Positions 9,801 to 21,712 of a stretch of 64,000 bases of DNA are shown here, piece by piece. The stretch's first letter is position 1; the number at the start of each line of letters is the position of its first letter. The notes under the pieces are model-generated. The model was not told the origin of the DNA. It saw only the letters and a list, made by a program, of their open reading frames with translations, and searched no databases. The DNA is from Nakaseomyces glabratus. Lineage: Eukaryota; Ascomycota; Saccharomycetes; Saccharomycetales; Saccharomycetaceae. The stretch spans positions 62,001 through 126,000 of the forward strand of contig NC_088956.1 of the NCBI RefSeq assembly GCF_010111755.1, in the 5' to 3' direction. The translations under genes were made by a program, and so were the position numbers.

Positions 9801-12800
9801 TTCCTTATCAGGCGAATTTTCTTTCATTACGCTAATATACTTTTCAATCTCATCCCATTCACCTAAACCCCAAGCCGCCCCAGCAGCTAGAGGTGCAATT
9901 TTCTTTCGTACTTGCAAATTAGATGTCTTCCATTTGTTTTCTGCCAGTTGAGACAAGGTTTCATATTCACCCAAAGCATGTAATGACCTCATTCTACCTA
10001 CAGTAACTTCAATTGAGTTATCTCCTGCTTCCGCCCTTTTGGTATAAGAGTCTAGTGCATCATCCCATCTTTGGAGCTTTTCATACCATGTTTCCTTCAA
10101 CTGATAAGAATGATGTTGCTGTGCATGTTTTAGAATACCTATAGCTGCATCAGTTTGATGTAATTGATTGTTAATACTAATCAAGGACTCAATCGTAGAG
10201 CTTACCGGCTCCTTTATAAATTTTACTTCTTTATAATGTAGTGCTTTAGCATACGCGTGACATCTTTCAGCATATTGTCCTAAAGTGTTTATTGGGATTG
10301 GCAACGGTTTATCATCATGTTCCATGAATTCTATTAAGTTCAATAAAACTTGATGTATTTCTGGGGGGTTTTGTGGTGATGATAATGCACTACATAGAGA
10401 TCCGATCAAACTTTCTTGGTATTGAGTGTATAATTCAGACCAAAGGCTGGAGAAAGAGGCATTGAATAGTTCCCTTGCTAGAGGGTGATAAATGCTTGCC
10501 AAATTAGCACATGTGCGTAGCGCTGGAGATGGTGACTCCTTTAAGAACTGGATAGATAAACGCCTTATCCAATCTTGCCAGTCTTCTTTGGTTCTAAGCT
10601 GAGAACAGTCCCAAACAGATTTCAAACCATTTTGGTTTATCGGAAGTTTTTTATCAGTAGTTTCAGCTATATTAGACAAGGATAATTGTTTCTGCTCAGT
10701 ATCATCTTCCAATATGATAGTATTCGGAAGAGCCTCTCCATTAAGTAATTTTGTAACCAAATCATCATATATGGCGTGCTTTATAGAGCAATCAACTAAA
10801 ATTCTATTGACTACTGGGACAAATATGATATAGTTTCTTTTCAAACGTAGTAACAACAAAGATAGTGTATTCAGAGTCACTTCCCTAAGTTCGTCATCAT
10901 TAACATACAATACCCTTGCCAATGAGTGAACTATTCGTGACGCCATCTCTGATAAATTAATACATTTTGAAAGTTTACCAACCGTTATGATGGCAGCCTT
11001 TCTAAGATGGCCGGTAGAAAATTCAGTAAGTTTTAATATTGATGGTAATATAGTATGAGCATACAACTCTAGATTTGTGTCAAATATCACAAAAGACTGA
11101 AGAACTCTAATTGAGTTTTCTCTTCCAGCTGAACGATCTTTTTCTAGAACTCCTAACAATAAATTTAAAGTTAAAGGGATAAATCTTTTAAACTCACCTT
11201 TTAGTGCATAACATAGAGAATTTATAACAGATAATATTGTGACCTGTAAGTTCTCAAATCGAAAAAACTCAATAATTGCATCATATATTTCGTCAACATA
11301 AGGCCGTATATGTTGTTTCATTATAACTGTCAATTGACATAGCTGTTGGAAATAAAAATCCAAAAGATTACTGGGACACATATGCATGACTGAAATTATC
11401 CCAGGTATAATCTTGTCAAGGAATGAAATACATTTCAATCCCATAATTTGGAATATCTGCATTATGGCCTGCACTGCAGATGTATGATAGGATGATAATG
11501 ACGGATCCTTCAGAATTTTCATGAGGGAAACAATCACGACTGTGGGATAATAGTCATCATTAGATGGAGAATTACCTTGCATTAATAATGCCACATCAAT
11601 TGGAGGTTGATTCTGTTCTACTGCAAGCTTTGTTTTTAGGTTAACTTCAACATCTCTTTGTTTGTGTGGGTCAAGCGCACCTAAAATACCGATTAATCTA
11701 ACAGTTTCCCTTCTAATATTTTGTGCACTTTCTGCCCTTAAGATACCAATTAACACACTTAACAGATCAGGATAGTCTAAAAATGGACGTATAACATATC
11801 CTGAAGAGGCTGCCAATTGTCCCAATGATTTCAATGCTGCATCTCTTTTGAAGGAGTTTGATTGATCCTGGAGTGTTTTTATCATCAACGGAAATAGTGT
11901 CGAGTTATTCTGCTTCATATCTTCACCCCCAACCACCGCTAGTGCACCAATTGCTTTAAGTGCAATGGATGCTACGGTTGAGGAGTTGTCATCTAACTTT
12001 GGTAATAAAACGTTTAAAATGGGCTCAATATAAGGTTTCGTAACATTTTTGCTTGATTGGATTAAAGTACATAGCAATGTGGCTGCCTCATCTTTTCTAG
12101 TTGAAAAATTTGGATACTTCAATTCAGTAATAAGAGACAATAAGTAGTTTCTTAAGGAAGGAATAACATATGCAGGATTAACCGTGACTAGTCTACCAAT
12201 TATTTTCATAGCCTCAATTTGGATAGCAATCAGTTCGTCATTTAGAGCTGTGAACAGCAGCTGAAGATTCTCTGGTTTTGCCAAATGTGAGTCAAATGGG
12301 GATGAGAGATGTTTTAATATTTCTAGTCTAATTTCAGGATTCAAGTCAGTCACCGCAACTGTTAACAATTTCTCTAGTACTTCAGATACAGTATTCAAAG
12401 AATTGAGAGAAGTTTCTTTACATATGCTATCATTAATAAAAATTTCACAACTTGTTAAAGCAGCTAGTTTTCGCACAAGTTGGTTTTCATGTTCGATATA
12501 GTATATTATCACATTCTTAACAAACTCAGTTAATACTACCTTAAATTTAGTTTCGCGGAATATCTTCAAAGTCTGTATCAGAATTTGAGCGTCATTTAGG
12601 TCATCATTTGCTATTCCGATTTGATGATAAACGTTTTGATTTCTCCATACTCTTGCCGCATTTGGTGAAAACGGTTTACCTTTTATGGGCGTGCCAGGTT
12701 CTATAAAATGATCACCAGAAAGATGGATACATAACAGATCTAGCAATTCCTTATCAATATGCTTTGCATAGTCAGGTGTGTTAGCACTCAAAATAGAAAG

Positions 12801-14312
12801 TGTTTTTTGCATATGATCTGATAAAGGACATTCTAGAATTAATTTTAATAGACCGCCCTCCAAATATTTTTGTAGATCTTCTCTGATAGCAGAAGATAGT
12901 TTTCCAATACAATAGAATACACCCTCCTCGTAATCTTTTCTTGTCCTGTACCTTGTTCTCAGGCTTTCCTTCAATGTAATTAATGTAGGTTCTAAAAATT
13001 CAAACATCATTTCACCAACATTATCAGCAATATCACCAATAGAGATAAAGATATGCGATCTTTCTTTGTTAGAAATGTTGTAAGTTGTAATATTTTGAAG
13101 TAAATCTAGGAAATGGTTCATGACCTTGTCCAAATAAAGATTAGAAAACATTACCGGATTAAGTGATGCCAACAGTGATACAATACTACATATTTCTTCC
13201 CGAATTAATGGTGACCTATGATCCTTAAATGACATAGTAACGTAGTAGATATCATCAAAAAAGTCATTTAAGCATTCGCTATCCAGTTCGAGAAGCTCAT
13301 GATAAACCAACAAAGTTGCATGAATAGCATCTGTTGTTTTTAAAGTCAGTCCAAACGCACAACCTTGCATAAGGTGTATTATCCATTCCTTACATGCACT
13401 TTCATCTCTCTTCGAAATGATTCTCAAACAACAGCCAACTACTTTAGCGGCATCAAAACGCATCAAATTATCTGGATCTCGTAGTGCTCGCCATATATTG
13501 TCAAGAATAGAATTGATGTATGGGTATAACACAGTAGGAGAGTTTTTACTCAATACAGTAATTATTTGTAATGACGCGTGCTTCCTTAGTTCTTGGGTTT
13601 GGGTTGAGAATTTGCTTTCAGGTGATGTTGTTAGCCACTCTATACAGTTTTTAACCTCGTGCTGTAAAAATTCAGAAGTTATTGAGCTCGTTGGAATAGC
13701 TAACTTGCCTAGTATCTCAATTGCTTGCTTCATTAAATCCAAGTTTTTGGAAGGTATAAGTACCTTTAAATATCCAGCAAGTTTAGTAGTATAATTTGGA
13801 AGTTCTTCGGTTTGTGAATAATACCATATTAAACAGTCAACGGATAGCACACCTGCAATTTGACTTCTCACATCCTTACTGTGAACCATCTGGTAAATCT
13901 TATTGTCCAACTTATGATTGAAGCTCTGAAACTGCTCTATTGATATCTCATGAGCCAATGATATTAAGACGGTCTTTAGCTTATTTGTAGCCGATAGTCT
14001 TAGTCTAACGTTCGGACTTTTCAATAATTCTAAAATGTAGTCCATGAGCATGGGCAATGATTCCAAATCGGGAAGCACATCACTTTCCAACATAGTTGAT
14101 TCCCCCTTTGTAAAATTACTAGCAGAACCAGAGTCATAGTCGAGTATAGGAACCGGTGACATGCTCTGCTCATTCGGGGTACCAATTACAGCAGATCGGA
14201 GTAACGCGGCACTTTCACTGCTATCCCTATCTTCTAGTTTCAAACTTGACATTCCATTGGTGAGTGCATGTGCTGTCCCATCTCCGTCATGTAATAAACC
14301 CACCGTTTTCAT
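6882..14312 (-). CDS. TOR1: TOR phosphatidylinositol-3-kinase-related protein kinase
   Basis: A 2,476-residue protein, the length of S. cerevisiae Tor1 (2,470) and Tor2 (2,474). The N-terminal half is HEAT repeats, followed by the FAT domain (roughly 1,300-1,880). The FRB domain ([18 protein letters not shown]) centres near residue 1,980 and keeps the serine of EDAS that contacts FKBP-rapamycin. The kinase domain has [13 protein letters not shown] and [10 protein letters not shown], and the FATC ends [11 protein letters not shown]. It is the central growth kinase of TORC1 and possibly TORC2. The position between YAE1 and ARP3 is the S. cerevisiae TOR1 locus. Several segments read more like Tor2 ([23 protein letters not shown]), so the paralogue label rests on synteny. 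The first ~80 residues are divergent, and another ATG lies 20 codons in. Confidence 0.95.
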   Translation of the reverse strand: MKTVGLLHDGDGTAHALTNGMSSLKLEDRDSSESAALLRSAVIGTPNEQSMSPVPILDYDSGSASNFTKGESTMLESDVLPDLESLPMLMDYILELLKSPNVRLRLSATNKLKTVLISLAHEISIEQFQSFNHKLDNKIYQMVHSKDVRSQIAGVLSVDCLIWYYSQTEELPNYTTKLAGYLKVLIPSKNLDLMKQAIEILGKLAIPTSSITSEFLQHEVKNCIEWLTTSPESKFSTQTQELRKHASLQIITVLSKNSPTVLYPYINSILDNIWRALRDPDNLMRFDAAKVVGCCLRIISKRDESACKEWIIHLMQGCAFGLTLKTTDAIHATLLVYHELLELDSECLNDFFDDIYYVTMSFKDHRSPLIREEICSIVSLLASLNPVMFSNLYLDKVMNHFLDLLQNITTYNISNKERSHIFISIGDIADNVGEMMFEFLEPTLITLKESLRTRYRTRKDYEEGVFYCIGKLSSAIREDLQKYLEGGLLKLILECPLSDHMQKTLSILSANTPDYAKHIDKELLDLLCIHLSGDHFIEPGTPIKGKPFSPNAARVWRNQNVYHQIGIANDDLNDAQILIQTLKIFRETKFKVVLTEFVKNVIIYYIEHENQLVRKLAALTSCEIFINDSICKETSLNSLNTVSEVLEKLLTVAVTDLNPEIRLEILKHLSSPFDSHLAKPENLQLLFTALNDELIAIQIEAMKIIGRLVTVNPAYVIPSLRNYLLSLITELKYPNFSTRKDEAATLLCTLIQSSKNVTKPYIEPILNVLLPKLDDNSSTVASIALKAIGALAVVGGEDMKQNNSTLFPLMIKTLQDQSNSFKRDAALKSLGQLAASSGYVIRPFLDYPDLLSVLIGILRAESAQNIRRETVRLIGILGALDPHKQRDVEVNLKTKLAVEQNQPPIDVALLMQGNSPSNDDYYPTVVIVSLMKILKDPSLSSYHTSAVQAIMQIFQIMGLKCISFLDKIIPGIISVMHMCPSNLLDFYFQQLCQLTVIMKQHIRPYVDEIYDAIIEFFRFENLQVTILSVINSLCYALKGEFKRFIPLTLNLLLGVLEKDRSAGRENSIRVLQSFVIFDTNLELYAHTILPSILKLTEFSTGHLRKAAIITVGKLSKCINLSEMASRIVHSLARVLYVNDDELREVTLNTLSLLLLRLKRNYIIFVPVVNRILVDCSIKHAIYDDLVTKLLNGEALPNTIILEDDTEQKQLSLSNIAETTDKKLPINQNGLKSVWDCSQLRTKEDWQDWIRRLSIQFLKESPSPALRTCANLASIYHPLARELFNASFSSLWSELYTQYQESLIGSLCSALSSPQNPPEIHQVLLNLIEFMEHDDKPLPIPINTLGQYAERCHAYAKALHYKEVKFIKEPVSSTIESLISINNQLHQTDAAIGILKHAQQHHSYQLKETWYEKLQRWDDALDSYTKRAEAGDNSIEVTVGRMRSLHALGEYETLSQLAENKWKTSNLQVRKKIAPLAAGAAWGLGEWDEIEKYISVMKENSPDKEFFDAVLCLHRNRFDEAEKHIFAARDLLVTEISALINESYTRAYGVVVRTQIIAELEEIIDYKKASHNSAKRTHYRNLWDQRLLGCQKNVDIWQRILRVRSLVVKPKQDMHIWIKFANLCRKSGRMSLAQKALYSLLEDGSDPNQPNTAKAPPPVVYAQLKYLWATSSHEEVLHHLIGFTSRMAHDLGLDPSNMIAQSVPQNATVAPQHIETYTKLLARCFLKQGEWRVAIQPNWRVQNPDAILGSYLLATHFDKNWYKAWHNWALANFEVISMLTSKNKNEDTNGAQVNGDWRIENSIMGTDYFSNDESKFSPEIIQRHVVPAIKGFFHSISLLKASSLQDNLRLLTLWFTFGGVEEANKAMHDGFGMIKIDNWLEVLPQLISRIHQPNPVVSKALLSLLSDLGKAHPQALIYPLTVAIKSESVSRQKAALSIIEKMRIHSPILVDQAELVSHELIRLAVLWHELWYEGLEDASRQFFGEHNTEKMFATLEPLHELLNCEPETLREATFKKSFGRDLNDAYEWVLNYKRTKDVSNLNQAWDIYYNVFRRISRQLPQLQSLELQYVSPKLLAAHDLELAVPGTYSATKNVIKISYFEPTLTVISSKQRPRKIWIHGSDGVEYQYVLKGHEDIRQDNLVMQLFGLVNTLLRNDSECFQRHLDIQQYPAIPLSPKSGLLGWVPNSDTFHVLISEHRDAKKIPLNIEHWVMLQMAPDFDNLTLLQKIEVFTYALDSTKGQDLYKILWLKSRSSEAWLDRRTTYTRSLAVMSMVGYILGLGDRHPSNLMLDRTTGKVIHIDFGDCFEAAILREKFPEKVPFRLTRMLTFAMEVSGIEGSFRITCEHVMRVLRANKESLMAMLEAFAFDPLIHWGFDLPPQKITEMTGIQLQLSNTNELLRRGAITLEQANKMEKEQQAEIKNARALLVLRRIINKLTGNDFKRCKDLGINEQVDKLIQQATSVENLCQHYIGWCPFW

Positions 14313-15818
14313 TATTGCTGTTACAGATCAATTATTTGCTCTTCAATATGAATGAAAATAATGCAAAATGGAATATACTATGAGACTTCACCACACAATA
14401 AAAAGAACGTGGTACTTTGAATGATTGAAATGGATATAATAATGAAGGTAAGGCCAAGTTTTTGATCAATAGCTTATTATTCGTTTACGTTTCAAAGTTG
14501 TATTTCACCAGATTCTGAAACGATAATCTGTTCTGTTTTCCTTTTGGCCTGCAAAATAAAAAGACTGATAGAAAGCACACCCTCCAATAAGACAAAATTT
14601 TAATCTATTCACTGCAGGTCCAGAGAATAACAGCCAGTCAATTGCAAAAGGAGCACTACAACATTATAATTCTTAAATATGGAATATGATGGCCCTCTAA
14701 GTGAGCAGAATTCAGAAGTCATTTTTGGCAAGGCCAGTGACCCTTTAACTATGTCGTTTAACATTACTAATCAAATTTATGGACCATACCGCCCAAATTG
14801 GCCGTTAAGGGTCTTCAAAACTGGTCAATTGTGCTTATCCCAATACATTTACATTGTGTATAGTTAGGAATAAGAGGTATTGTATGTTGGTATTATAGAT
14901 AGATTTGCTTTTTGCTCTGCTCAAGTTTCTGCACAGCGAGCAGTCGCTATTCCATCATATATCCAGTTGAGGAAGTGGCATTGATGAAATAGTTGAAGCC
15001 AACAATAGAATGGTTTTGTTCTAGTTCGATTAAGGTAGTAACTTTTGTGGTGAAATACTAAGAGTTGTACTAAGTGTGGATCAATTAATAGTGCTACCCT
15101 AGACAGTGTCAACTGTATTTCATAAGCAATTTCAAAAAGAACAGGGCTATGTACTGTAGTAATGATTGTTTGACAGTTCAAATGCTGGAGCGTTTACTAC
15201 ACTCTGGCGCAACTTGAACCGAAGATTATGACTCGAATAGACCGAATGTATATGTAATATACTATAGACGACATGTGATTGTTCATGGTCAACGGTGACG
15301 TCTGCTATGATTTCTTGGGGGTTCACACTTCCTTTGACCAACATTTCGCTTTGAAGGGAAACTTAAACTTGCTAAACCTCTTCTCCTAAAATAGGGACCT
15401 CTTGAAATAGTGCCTTCTTCTGATTAAGAGATCTGTTTCGCATATTACCAAATATAGGTGTTGCTATATTGATTAGTGTTCAATTAAATAGAATTAGAAT
15501 AAAGCAAGGCTTTGATATTCCTTATTGTATAAGATTGGCCAATTGGATCACCGAATTGTAACTAACTCAAAAATATAAGAAAAGCGTTGATACAGCATAC
15601 TTGTTAGTATCAATAATAATCAATTTAGACAAATAATCTGTGTTTTTGATTGAAAACTGTTGAAACAAATAAACAGATTACATTTGAAGCATTATAAAAA
15701 CATCTATTGCGGTTGTAAGGAGCAATATTCCAATAACGAAACTTTGGCAATACTTTAAAACAGTTCATTTTTACTCAATTGTTTTAGAAGGCAGTAAACG
15801 CACTAGAAACTATAAAAA
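14313..15818. other. TOR/ARP3 divergent intergenic region
   Basis: A 1.5 kb AT-rich divergent promoter region. It contains only short frames with no recognisable product, and no tRNA, LTR or strong repeat. An unrecognised small RNA cannot be excluded. Confidence 0.5.
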
Positions 15819-17183
15819 ATGTCCTACTTAAACAATCCTGCTGTCGTTATGGACAATGGTACCGGTTTAACCAAACTTGGTTTTGCCGGTAATGACTCTC
15901 CATCGTGGGTTTTTCCAACAGCAATTGCTACTGCACAAGCATCCAACACCAAGAAATCTACTGTTGTAAATAAGAGTAGTGCCGGTGGTGCTGATTCTTC
16001 AGGTAGTGGGTATTTTGGAAATTCTACCTCTGCTACTTCGTTCAACAGCGGCGATATGTCATCATTGCTGTTGTCCAACAACCTGGCTGGTAAGAGAGGC
16101 ACTGAAGATTTGGACTTCTACATAGGTAATGAAGCTTTAGCAGCAGCACAAGGTCAGTCATACTCTTTGAGTTATCCAATTAGGCATGGTCAAGTTGAAA
16201 ATTGGGATCATATGGAAAGATTTTGGGAAAATTCCATCTTCAAATATTTGAGAACTGAACCAGAAGATCATTTCTTCTTATTGACAGAACCACCTCTAAA
16301 TCCACCTGAAAATAGAGAGCAAGTTGCTGAAATTTTCTTCGAATCTTTTAATTGTGCTGGTTTATATATTGCTGTTCAAGCAGTTTTGGCTCTGGCAGCC
16401 TCATGGACCTCCCCAAAAGTCACTGACCGTTCTTTGACCGGTACAGTTATTGACTCTGGTGATGGTGTAACGCACGTTATTCCTGTTGCCGAGGGTTATG
16501 TTATTGGATCTGCTATTAAGAATATCCCAATCGCTGGTAGAGATATTACTCTATTCATTCAACAACTATTAAGAGAGCGTGGTGAACAAGATACATCACT
16601 AAAAACCGCAGAACGTATCAAACAGGAATACTGTTATGTTTGTCCAGACATAGTAAAGGAGTTCAACAAATTTGATAGAGATGCTTCTAAGTTTGCCCAA
16701 TTTGTGGTGGAGAGCCAAGAGAAAACTAGGAAGAAGATTGTTGATGTTGGTTACGAAAGATTTTTGGCTCCAGAAATATTTTTCAACCCTGAAATTGCTT
16801 CTTCTGATTTCCTCACCCCATTACCAACTGTTGTTGATGAGACTATTCAAGCTTGTCCAATAGATGTCCGTAAAGGTTTATATAATAACATTGTTCTTTC
16901 GGGTGGTTCTACTATGTTCAAAGATTTTGGACGTCGTCTACAAAGGGATATGAAATCAATTGTGAATAATAGAATAGCGCAAAGCGAAGCTCTAAGTGGC
17001 ACTAAATCTACAGGTGTGGATGTTCAAGTTATTTCACATAGAAAGCAGAGAAATGCTGTGTGGTTTGGTGGTTCCCTTTTGGCTCAAACAGCAGAATTCA
17101 AGAGTTATTGCCACACGAAGAAGGACTATGATGAATATGGACCTGAAATTGTTAGAAACTTTAGTTTGTTCAACATGGTATGA
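15819..17183 (+). CDS. ARP3: Actin-related protein 3, Arp2/3 complex subunit
   Basis: A 454-residue actin-fold protein. The first phosphate-binding loop [16 protein letters not shown] is at about residues 9-24. The second phosphate loop is [12 protein letters not shown], and the adenosine motif is [18 protein letters not shown]. The Arp3-specific insertion at roughly residues 40-80 is serine- and glycine-rich. Arp3 with Arp2 forms the template for branched actin nucleation at cortical patches for endocytosis. The size is close to S. cerevisiae Arp3 (449). The gene is convergent with CCT5, as in S. cerevisiae YJR065C/YJR064W; CCT folds actin and Arps, though the adjacency is probably incidental. 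Confidence 0.97.
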   Translation: MSYLNNPAVVMDNGTGLTKLGFAGNDSPSWVFPTAIATAQASNTKKSTVVNKSSAGGADSSGSGYFGNSTSATSFNSGDMSSLLLSNNLAGKRGTEDLDFYIGNEALAAAQGQSYSLSYPIRHGQVENWDHMERFWENSIFKYLRTEPEDHFFLLTEPPLNPPENREQVAEIFFESFNCAGLYIAVQAVLALAASWTSPKVTDRSLTGTVIDSGDGVTHVIPVAEGYVIGSAIKNIPIAGRDITLFIQQLLRERGEQDTSLKTAERIKQEYCYVCPDIVKEFNKFDRDASKFAQFVVESQEKTRKKIVDVGYERFLAPEIFFNPEIASSDFLTPLPTVVDETIQACPIDVRKGLYNNIVLSGGSTMFKDFGRRLQRDMKSIVNNRIAQSEALSGTKSTGVDVQVISHRKQRNAVWFGGSLLAQTAEFKSYCHTKKDYDEYGPEIVRNFSLFNMV

Positions 17184-17368
17184 TTTTGCCAACCAAATAA
17201 CAAGAAAGAACGTAAACAATATAAATAAATACATGTAAACTATAGTATACAATAGTAAGAGAACTATTTGAATTTCAAGAGGTGTATATATAAAGTATCA
17301 GTTTTATTAAACAGCAGAAATTTTCATATTAGATGCAATGCGGTAGTAAATAGGTTTATAGGTTCTAT

Positions 17369-19066
17369 TTAATATTCATCTTTGCCACTGATGATGACAT
17401 TATCAATCTTCAAAATCATTCTACATAACTGAGTGGCTAGCATTATCTGTTGTTTCTTACTGATGAAAGGATCGACGACAAATAATTCCTTCATGTCATT
17501 ACTACCTTTGCCTAGACAGTCAACACCGAAAACTGGTATGTTTTCCTTCAATTGCTTGCTCTTCAGCGTAGATAGCGTTTCGATTGGATCTAAACCAGAG
17601 TTCTCTGCCAATGTCATTGGGACGGTATCTAGGGCATTAGCAAAGGCCTTGAAAGCGTATTGATGAATACCACGTTGTTTATCTGCCTCTTCAGATACAG
17701 CCAAAGACATTGTTACTTCTGCAGCACCACCACCATACACAATACGAGAGTCCTTTATTAGATTACGAACAACACATAGAGAATCATGCAAGGCACGTTG
17801 AGCCTCATCAATTATCATTTTATTTGAACCCCTGATAAAGCAAGTTACTGTTTTAGATTCTTCTGGTTGTTCAATAACCAGCATACGATCCTTAGTTGTA
17901 CCAAATTCTAATTCGTAGATGCTAGAACATTCACCTAGTTTATCTGGAGACAAATCTTGGAATCTGGGCACAATTCTACCGTTAGTCGAAATCGCAATAT
18001 GCTCTAGCTCTTGTCCGCCAACCCATCTTACGGCTGGAAGTTCATTTTGTAATAGTAAATGATTGGCTTCATCATCAAAACCCCATTGACATATCACAAC
18101 GTCAGCACCAGAATCTTTAACATATTGTATCATTTCCTTGAATTTGTCTTGTTCGTATGTTTGTAATTTTTTGTATTCTTCGACACTGGAGATATCTAGC
18201 TTATGCTTTGTCTTTGGCTTTGGTGGTTCAAACGGACAGGTTAGGATAGCCAATTTTACAGACTTTTGGCCTTCTCTAGGCAAGACCTTACTAGGCATCT
18301 GTGGGTGTGAGAATTCTTTGTCTAAAAGAACACCCTTAATTAAAGATGAATCTTCTAGAGAACCACCAACACGAGTCTGTAGTTTGATCAAGTCGAAGTC
18401 AACATCTTTTCTTTCTTTATCCATTACACTTAAAATAGAATCAACGGCCATTTGAGCAAACTTATCATGAACCTTTGAGACAATCTTAGAGCCCAAAGAT
18501 GTCTTAGCCGCTTTGAACAGGTAGTCGTTCAATAATTTCGAATCCTTTTCGAACTCAATTGCTGTGATATCCTCAGTGACTGATTCAAGATGGGAAACAG
18601 CCAGTTTAGCAGCCTCGTCAAAACCGTTAGCGATTTTAATTGGGTGAATACCTTTATCTATCAATTCCAAGGCCTGATCTAATAGTGCACTTGCTATGAC
18701 GACAACACCAGTTGTACCATCACCAATTTCATCATCTTGAGACTTTGACAATTGAACTAAAAGTTTAGCAATTTGGTTATCTAGCTCCATTTGGGATAAA
18801 ATTGTGGCACCATCATTTGTAATTGTAATTTCACCATCTGGGGATATTAGGATTTTATCTAGACCACGGGGACCTAAAGAAGTCTTAATAATTGAGGCAA
18901 CAGATCTAGCTGCCAAGATGTGAGATTTCTTAGCTTCTAACCCATGCTGTCTCTTCTTATTAGATTGATCCTTGACAATAATAAATGGTCTGCCCATTTC
19001 ATCCTGTGCAACAATTGCATTGGAGAGGTCTGGCATCTCCATCATTTGCTGTTGTGGTTGAGCCAT
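17369..19066 (-). CDS. CCT5: Chaperonin CCT/TRiC subunit epsilon
   Basis: A 565-residue group II chaperonin subunit. The ATP-binding signature [19 protein letters not shown] lies near residue 65, and GDGTTGVVV follows near residue 117. The C-terminus is [16 protein letters not shown], as in Cct5. CCT is the cytosolic two-ring, eight-subunit chaperonin that folds actin, tubulin and WD proteins. The ATG at 19066 gives [21 protein letters not shown], matching the family N-terminus. The gene is in tandem with RPA12, with 594 bases between them. A weak PAC-like CTCATCG followed by an A/T tract lies at about 19243 in its promoter. Confidence 0.97.
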   Translation of the reverse strand: MAQPQQQMMEMPDLSNAIVAQDEMGRPFIIVKDQSNKKRQHGLEAKKSHILAARSVASIIKTSLGPRGLDKILISPDGEITITNDGATILSQMELDNQIAKLLVQLSKSQDDEIGDGTTGVVVIASALLDQALELIDKGIHPIKIANGFDEAAKLAVSHLESVTEDITAIEFEKDSKLLNDYLFKAAKTSLGSKIVSKVHDKFAQMAVDSILSVMDKERKDVDFDLIKLQTRVGGSLEDSSLIKGVLLDKEFSHPQMPSKVLPREGQKSVKLAILTCPFEPPKPKTKHKLDISSVEEYKKLQTYEQDKFKEMIQYVKDSGADVVICQWGFDDEANHLLLQNELPAVRWVGGQELEHIAISTNGRIVPRFQDLSPDKLGECSSIYELEFGTTKDRMLVIEQPEESKTVTCFIRGSNKMIIDEAQRALHDSLCVVRNLIKDSRIVYGGGAAEVTMSLAVSEEADKQRGIHQYAFKAFANALDTVPMTLAENSGLDPIETLSTLKSKQLKENIPVFGVDCLGKGSNDMKELFVVDPFISKKQQIMLATQLCRMILKIDNVIISGKDEY

Positions 19067-19660
19067 TCTTTACTTTATTCTGGTTTTGGGGCTTTGTTGG
19101 CTTTTGGTCTGAAGCTTCCAATTGCAAGAATATTGACAAACTGCTTTTAAAATTCTAATTGTTAGAATAGAAACACCGTGAGATTATGTTACATCCATTC
19201 ATTGCCACCAGTAACGCTATTAGAGCAACTTGGCACCAAAAACTCATCGAAGCAATTTTTTGGTTCTTCAGTGCGAAAGTGAAAAAAATTGCTTATGTAT
19301 GTCGTTTTTAATGATATATATAAGCTATGTTATATGCTTTTATAGAATACTTCATAGAGTTTCAAGTATTTCCTGAGGCCGTTATCCTTTATGTCTATTA
19401 AATATATGGATTATATCATATTTAGATATGCCCCTTATGGATATGTTCATTCTAAACGTGACAATTCTAGTATACAGATTTTAGTTTGGGAGGGATTTGA
19501 ATTGAATCCAAAAAATATTGCTTCTCAGAAATGGATCAAGCAATCCATGCAATGCTCGTATTGTTACTTGGAGTTTTTTCTAGTTGTTCATTTTTGTCGG
19601 TAAATGGTTACTCTGTCATAATAGGGCATAAAAAAGTGAATGTGGTAGTACCACACAGAA
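19067..19660. other. CCT5 promoter / RPA12 3' flank
   Basis: A 594-base interval. It contains CTCATCG at 19243-19249 with a nearby T-run, a partial match to PAC/RRPE. A 70-codon open frame at 19391-19603 has no recognisable product and is probably chance. Confidence 0.5.
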
Positions 19661-20047
19661 TCAGTTATTGGTTCTGTACTTGTAGTTACATTTGATACAG
19701 GTGTAGAAAACTGTAGCACCTTCATCTGCCGAACGTAACTGCAACGTTTGGTAACGCATCTCATCGTGGCCACACTTTGGACATTTTTCTTTGATAGTAG
19801 CACCATCGTCTTTTAGTTCATCTCTCTTCAAATGCGTCTTCACTACCGATCTTTTCAGTCTCAATGATGATGGGAATGCATCCTCACTTGTGGATGTGAC
19901 AACTTTCAAGTTGGTAAACTGGGACTTTGCGTACTCTGCTTGACACTGTGAGCATTCGATAACATTGCTGTTGTTAATCTTATCCTCTGGGTTATCTAGA
20001 AGATTACCACAATCATCACAGAATATAAGGGAACCGACAGCAGACAT
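19661..20047 (-). CDS. RPA12: RNA polymerase I subunit A12.2
   Basis: A 128-residue protein with two zinc ribbons. The N-terminal ribbon uses Cys 10, 13, 32 and 35. The C-terminal TFIIS-like ribbon uses Cys 89, 92, 117 and 120 and has the acidic RSADEG hairpin (Asp108, Glu109). A12.2 is a Pol I core subunit that supports RNA cleavage, proofreading and termination of rRNA transcription in the nucleolus. The length is near S. cerevisiae (125). The upstream PAC-RRPE pair at 20244-20261 fits Pol I and ribosome co-regulation. This is the last gene colinear with the YJR block; the next gene, GRH1, belongs to the YDR515-517 block. Confidence 0.96.
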   Translation of the reverse strand: MSAVGSLIFCDDCGNLLDNPEDKINNSNVIECSQCQAEYAKSQFTNLKVVTSTSEDAFPSSLRLKRSVVKTHLKRDELKDDGATIKEKCPKCGHDEMRYQTLQLRSADEGATVFYTCIKCNYKYRTNN

Positions 20048-20593
20048 ATTATATTCGTATTCTTTAAGTCAAAAATTGATTTCCAATTCAATCCAAATGT
20101 TTCACACCAATATATTTTTATTTTTAGCTTTCTTATCAAACCTGATATTAGAGAAAATGGTGGCTAAAGGTTATTACCTTAAATTATAAACCTATCAGAT
20201 AGATGCCGACTATTGTAGATTTATTATATGGTTTAGTATGTGAGCTCATCGAAAAATTTTTAGTTTTTTTTTTTTCAAAATTTCAATTTTTTTTTTTTCA
20301 GTTTTCCCACTCTTAACAGTGATGATTCCATCGGACAAATGTTAAAACATATGGATATTGCTACTACACACACTCTCTCACTCTCTTTACTCATGTAATC
20401 GATAAACCAAGGGGCTGTATGTACAAGTTGCTATGTACTAAAAATACTCCTTAAAATATTACTGCTAATTTGAATTTATCTATTAAAAGATGTATTATAA
20501 TTGAACAAAGATCAGTCTGTGTACACTACTATTCTTCTGTGTGAACATCTACATGCAATCATATAAATATTATCATCAACCTTCCCGTCAACT
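20048..20593. other. RPA12 promoter and GRH1 3' flank; synteny junction
   Basis: A 546-base interval at the junction between YJR063- and YDR517-related segments. Besides the PAC-RRPE pair, it has long T runs at about 20264-20275 and 20287-20299. Confidence 0.6.
20244..20261. promoter_or_regulatory. PAC-RRPE composite upstream of RPA12
   Basis: GCTCATCG (20244-20251) abuts AAAAATTTTT (20252-20261), about 200 bases before the RPA12 ATG. PAC was named for genes of RNA polymerases A (I) and C (III), so this is the expected element for a Pol I subunit gene. Confidence 0.7.
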
Positions 20594-21712
20594 CTATTGA
20601 GTTTCTTCAGTGTTTTTACTTGGTGGTGGGGGTATACTTGCATCTTTGTCGCCAGTAGAGGGTTTGGGCGTTGGAGATTGATCTTTACCTTCGCTGAAGT
20701 AGTCACCCATGGTGGATATATTAACTGCATGTTTTTTGGATGATTTGCTTGTTGGTGGGGGTTTCGCAATGCCTGGAACAAAAGTTTCCGAGGACATTGG
20801 CTGGTCAAATGTAGGTACTGGAATAGCAGCAGTAGGAGCATTGGTGATACCTTTGTTGCTATGCATGCTAGTGTTTCCATCTTCTTGTTTTCTAACAGTA
20901 GGGATACGGTGCAGGAAACCATATCCCACACCACAACCGAGTCTTCCATCTGGTCCAATGTTCACAGTCACAGGTCTCACACAATCCACGACTTTGTTAT
21001 ACACGTAAAGGATCAAGTCATGATTAGCTCGGCTTCTTATCAAGTCTTGAAGCAGTGTTTCTCCACCAGTTGCTAGCAAACCATCTTGAGAACCGATAAT
21101 ATAATCTTCATCGGGAATTAAGCCAGCTGCGTGTGCTGGGCCACCTTCGATGTTCAACTGTAGAACATGATAAGTATATGTAGCGGCTATCAGTGGGGTC
21201 CATTGGACTTTAAAACCTAAAGGACTAAATATTTTAGAAGACAATTGATGATGAGGTGTATCGTTACTCAAATTTATATCCTCCATCTGGTTTTCATCGC
21301 TTGGAATAGCTGACAATGACATATATTCATCTCTAAAAGTGCCACCTTTAGCTGACCACACATTCAGTTTCACTGGAGAGGCTTGTTCAGCGTGTATATT
21401 GAGTAAACGGATAATTTCGTTATAATCAGGGTACAAATAGCCGTGTTGGTTGTTCATCAATGGAAGTGGGTCGTCGTCAATACCAACAATAAAATCAAAA
21501 TATGATTCCAACTGAAGTTGTAGCTCATCCACGTAAACAACACGTAATCCACTTAACACGTCTGAAAGAGTAGACATATCTGTGTTGGAATGTATCTGTG
21601 ATTCCAGCAAATTTGGTGGAATTGACTGGAAAAACCCATCTAGTCTGTCCTGATCGGATAGAGATAAAGTTTGTTCGAACGTCTTCACAAGGTTTTTCGC
21701 TATCTTAAACAT
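20594..21712 (-). CDS. GRH1: GRASP65 homologue Grh1
   Basis: A 372-residue protein. It starts MFKIAKNLVKTFEQ, the amphipathic N-terminal helix that replaces the myristoylation site in yeast GRASPs. Two PDZ-like GRASP domains follow (roughly residues 40-265), with conserved NVWSAKGGTFRDEY, GLIPDEDYIIGSQDGLLATGGE and CGVGYGFLHRIP segments. The tail is Pro/Ser-rich. Grh1 acts at the early Golgi and ER exit sites with Bug1 and in unconventional secretion (knowledge from S. cerevisiae). The ATG at 21712 is chosen because upstream in-frame codons reach only a TTG. It sits beside a glucokinase gene and SLF1, as at S. cerevisiae YDR515W-YDR517W. Confidence 0.95.
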   Translation of the reverse strand: MFKIAKNLVKTFEQTLSLSDQDRLDGFFQSIPPNLLESQIHSNTDMSTLSDVLSGLRVVYVDELQLQLESYFDFIVGIDDDPLPLMNNQHGYLYPDYNEIIRLLNIHAEQASPVKLNVWSAKGGTFRDEYMSLSAIPSDENQMEDINLSNDTPHHQLSSKIFSPLGFKVQWTPLIAATYTYHVLQLNIEGGPAHAAGLIPDEDYIIGSQDGLLATGGETLLQDLIRSRANHDLILYVYNKVVDCVRPVTVNIGPDGRLGCGVGYGFLHRIPTVRKQEDGNTSMHSNKGITNAPTAAIPVPTFDQPMSSETFVPGIAKPPPTSKSSKKHAVNISTMGDYFSEGKDQSPTPKPSTGDKDASIPPPPSKNTEETQ

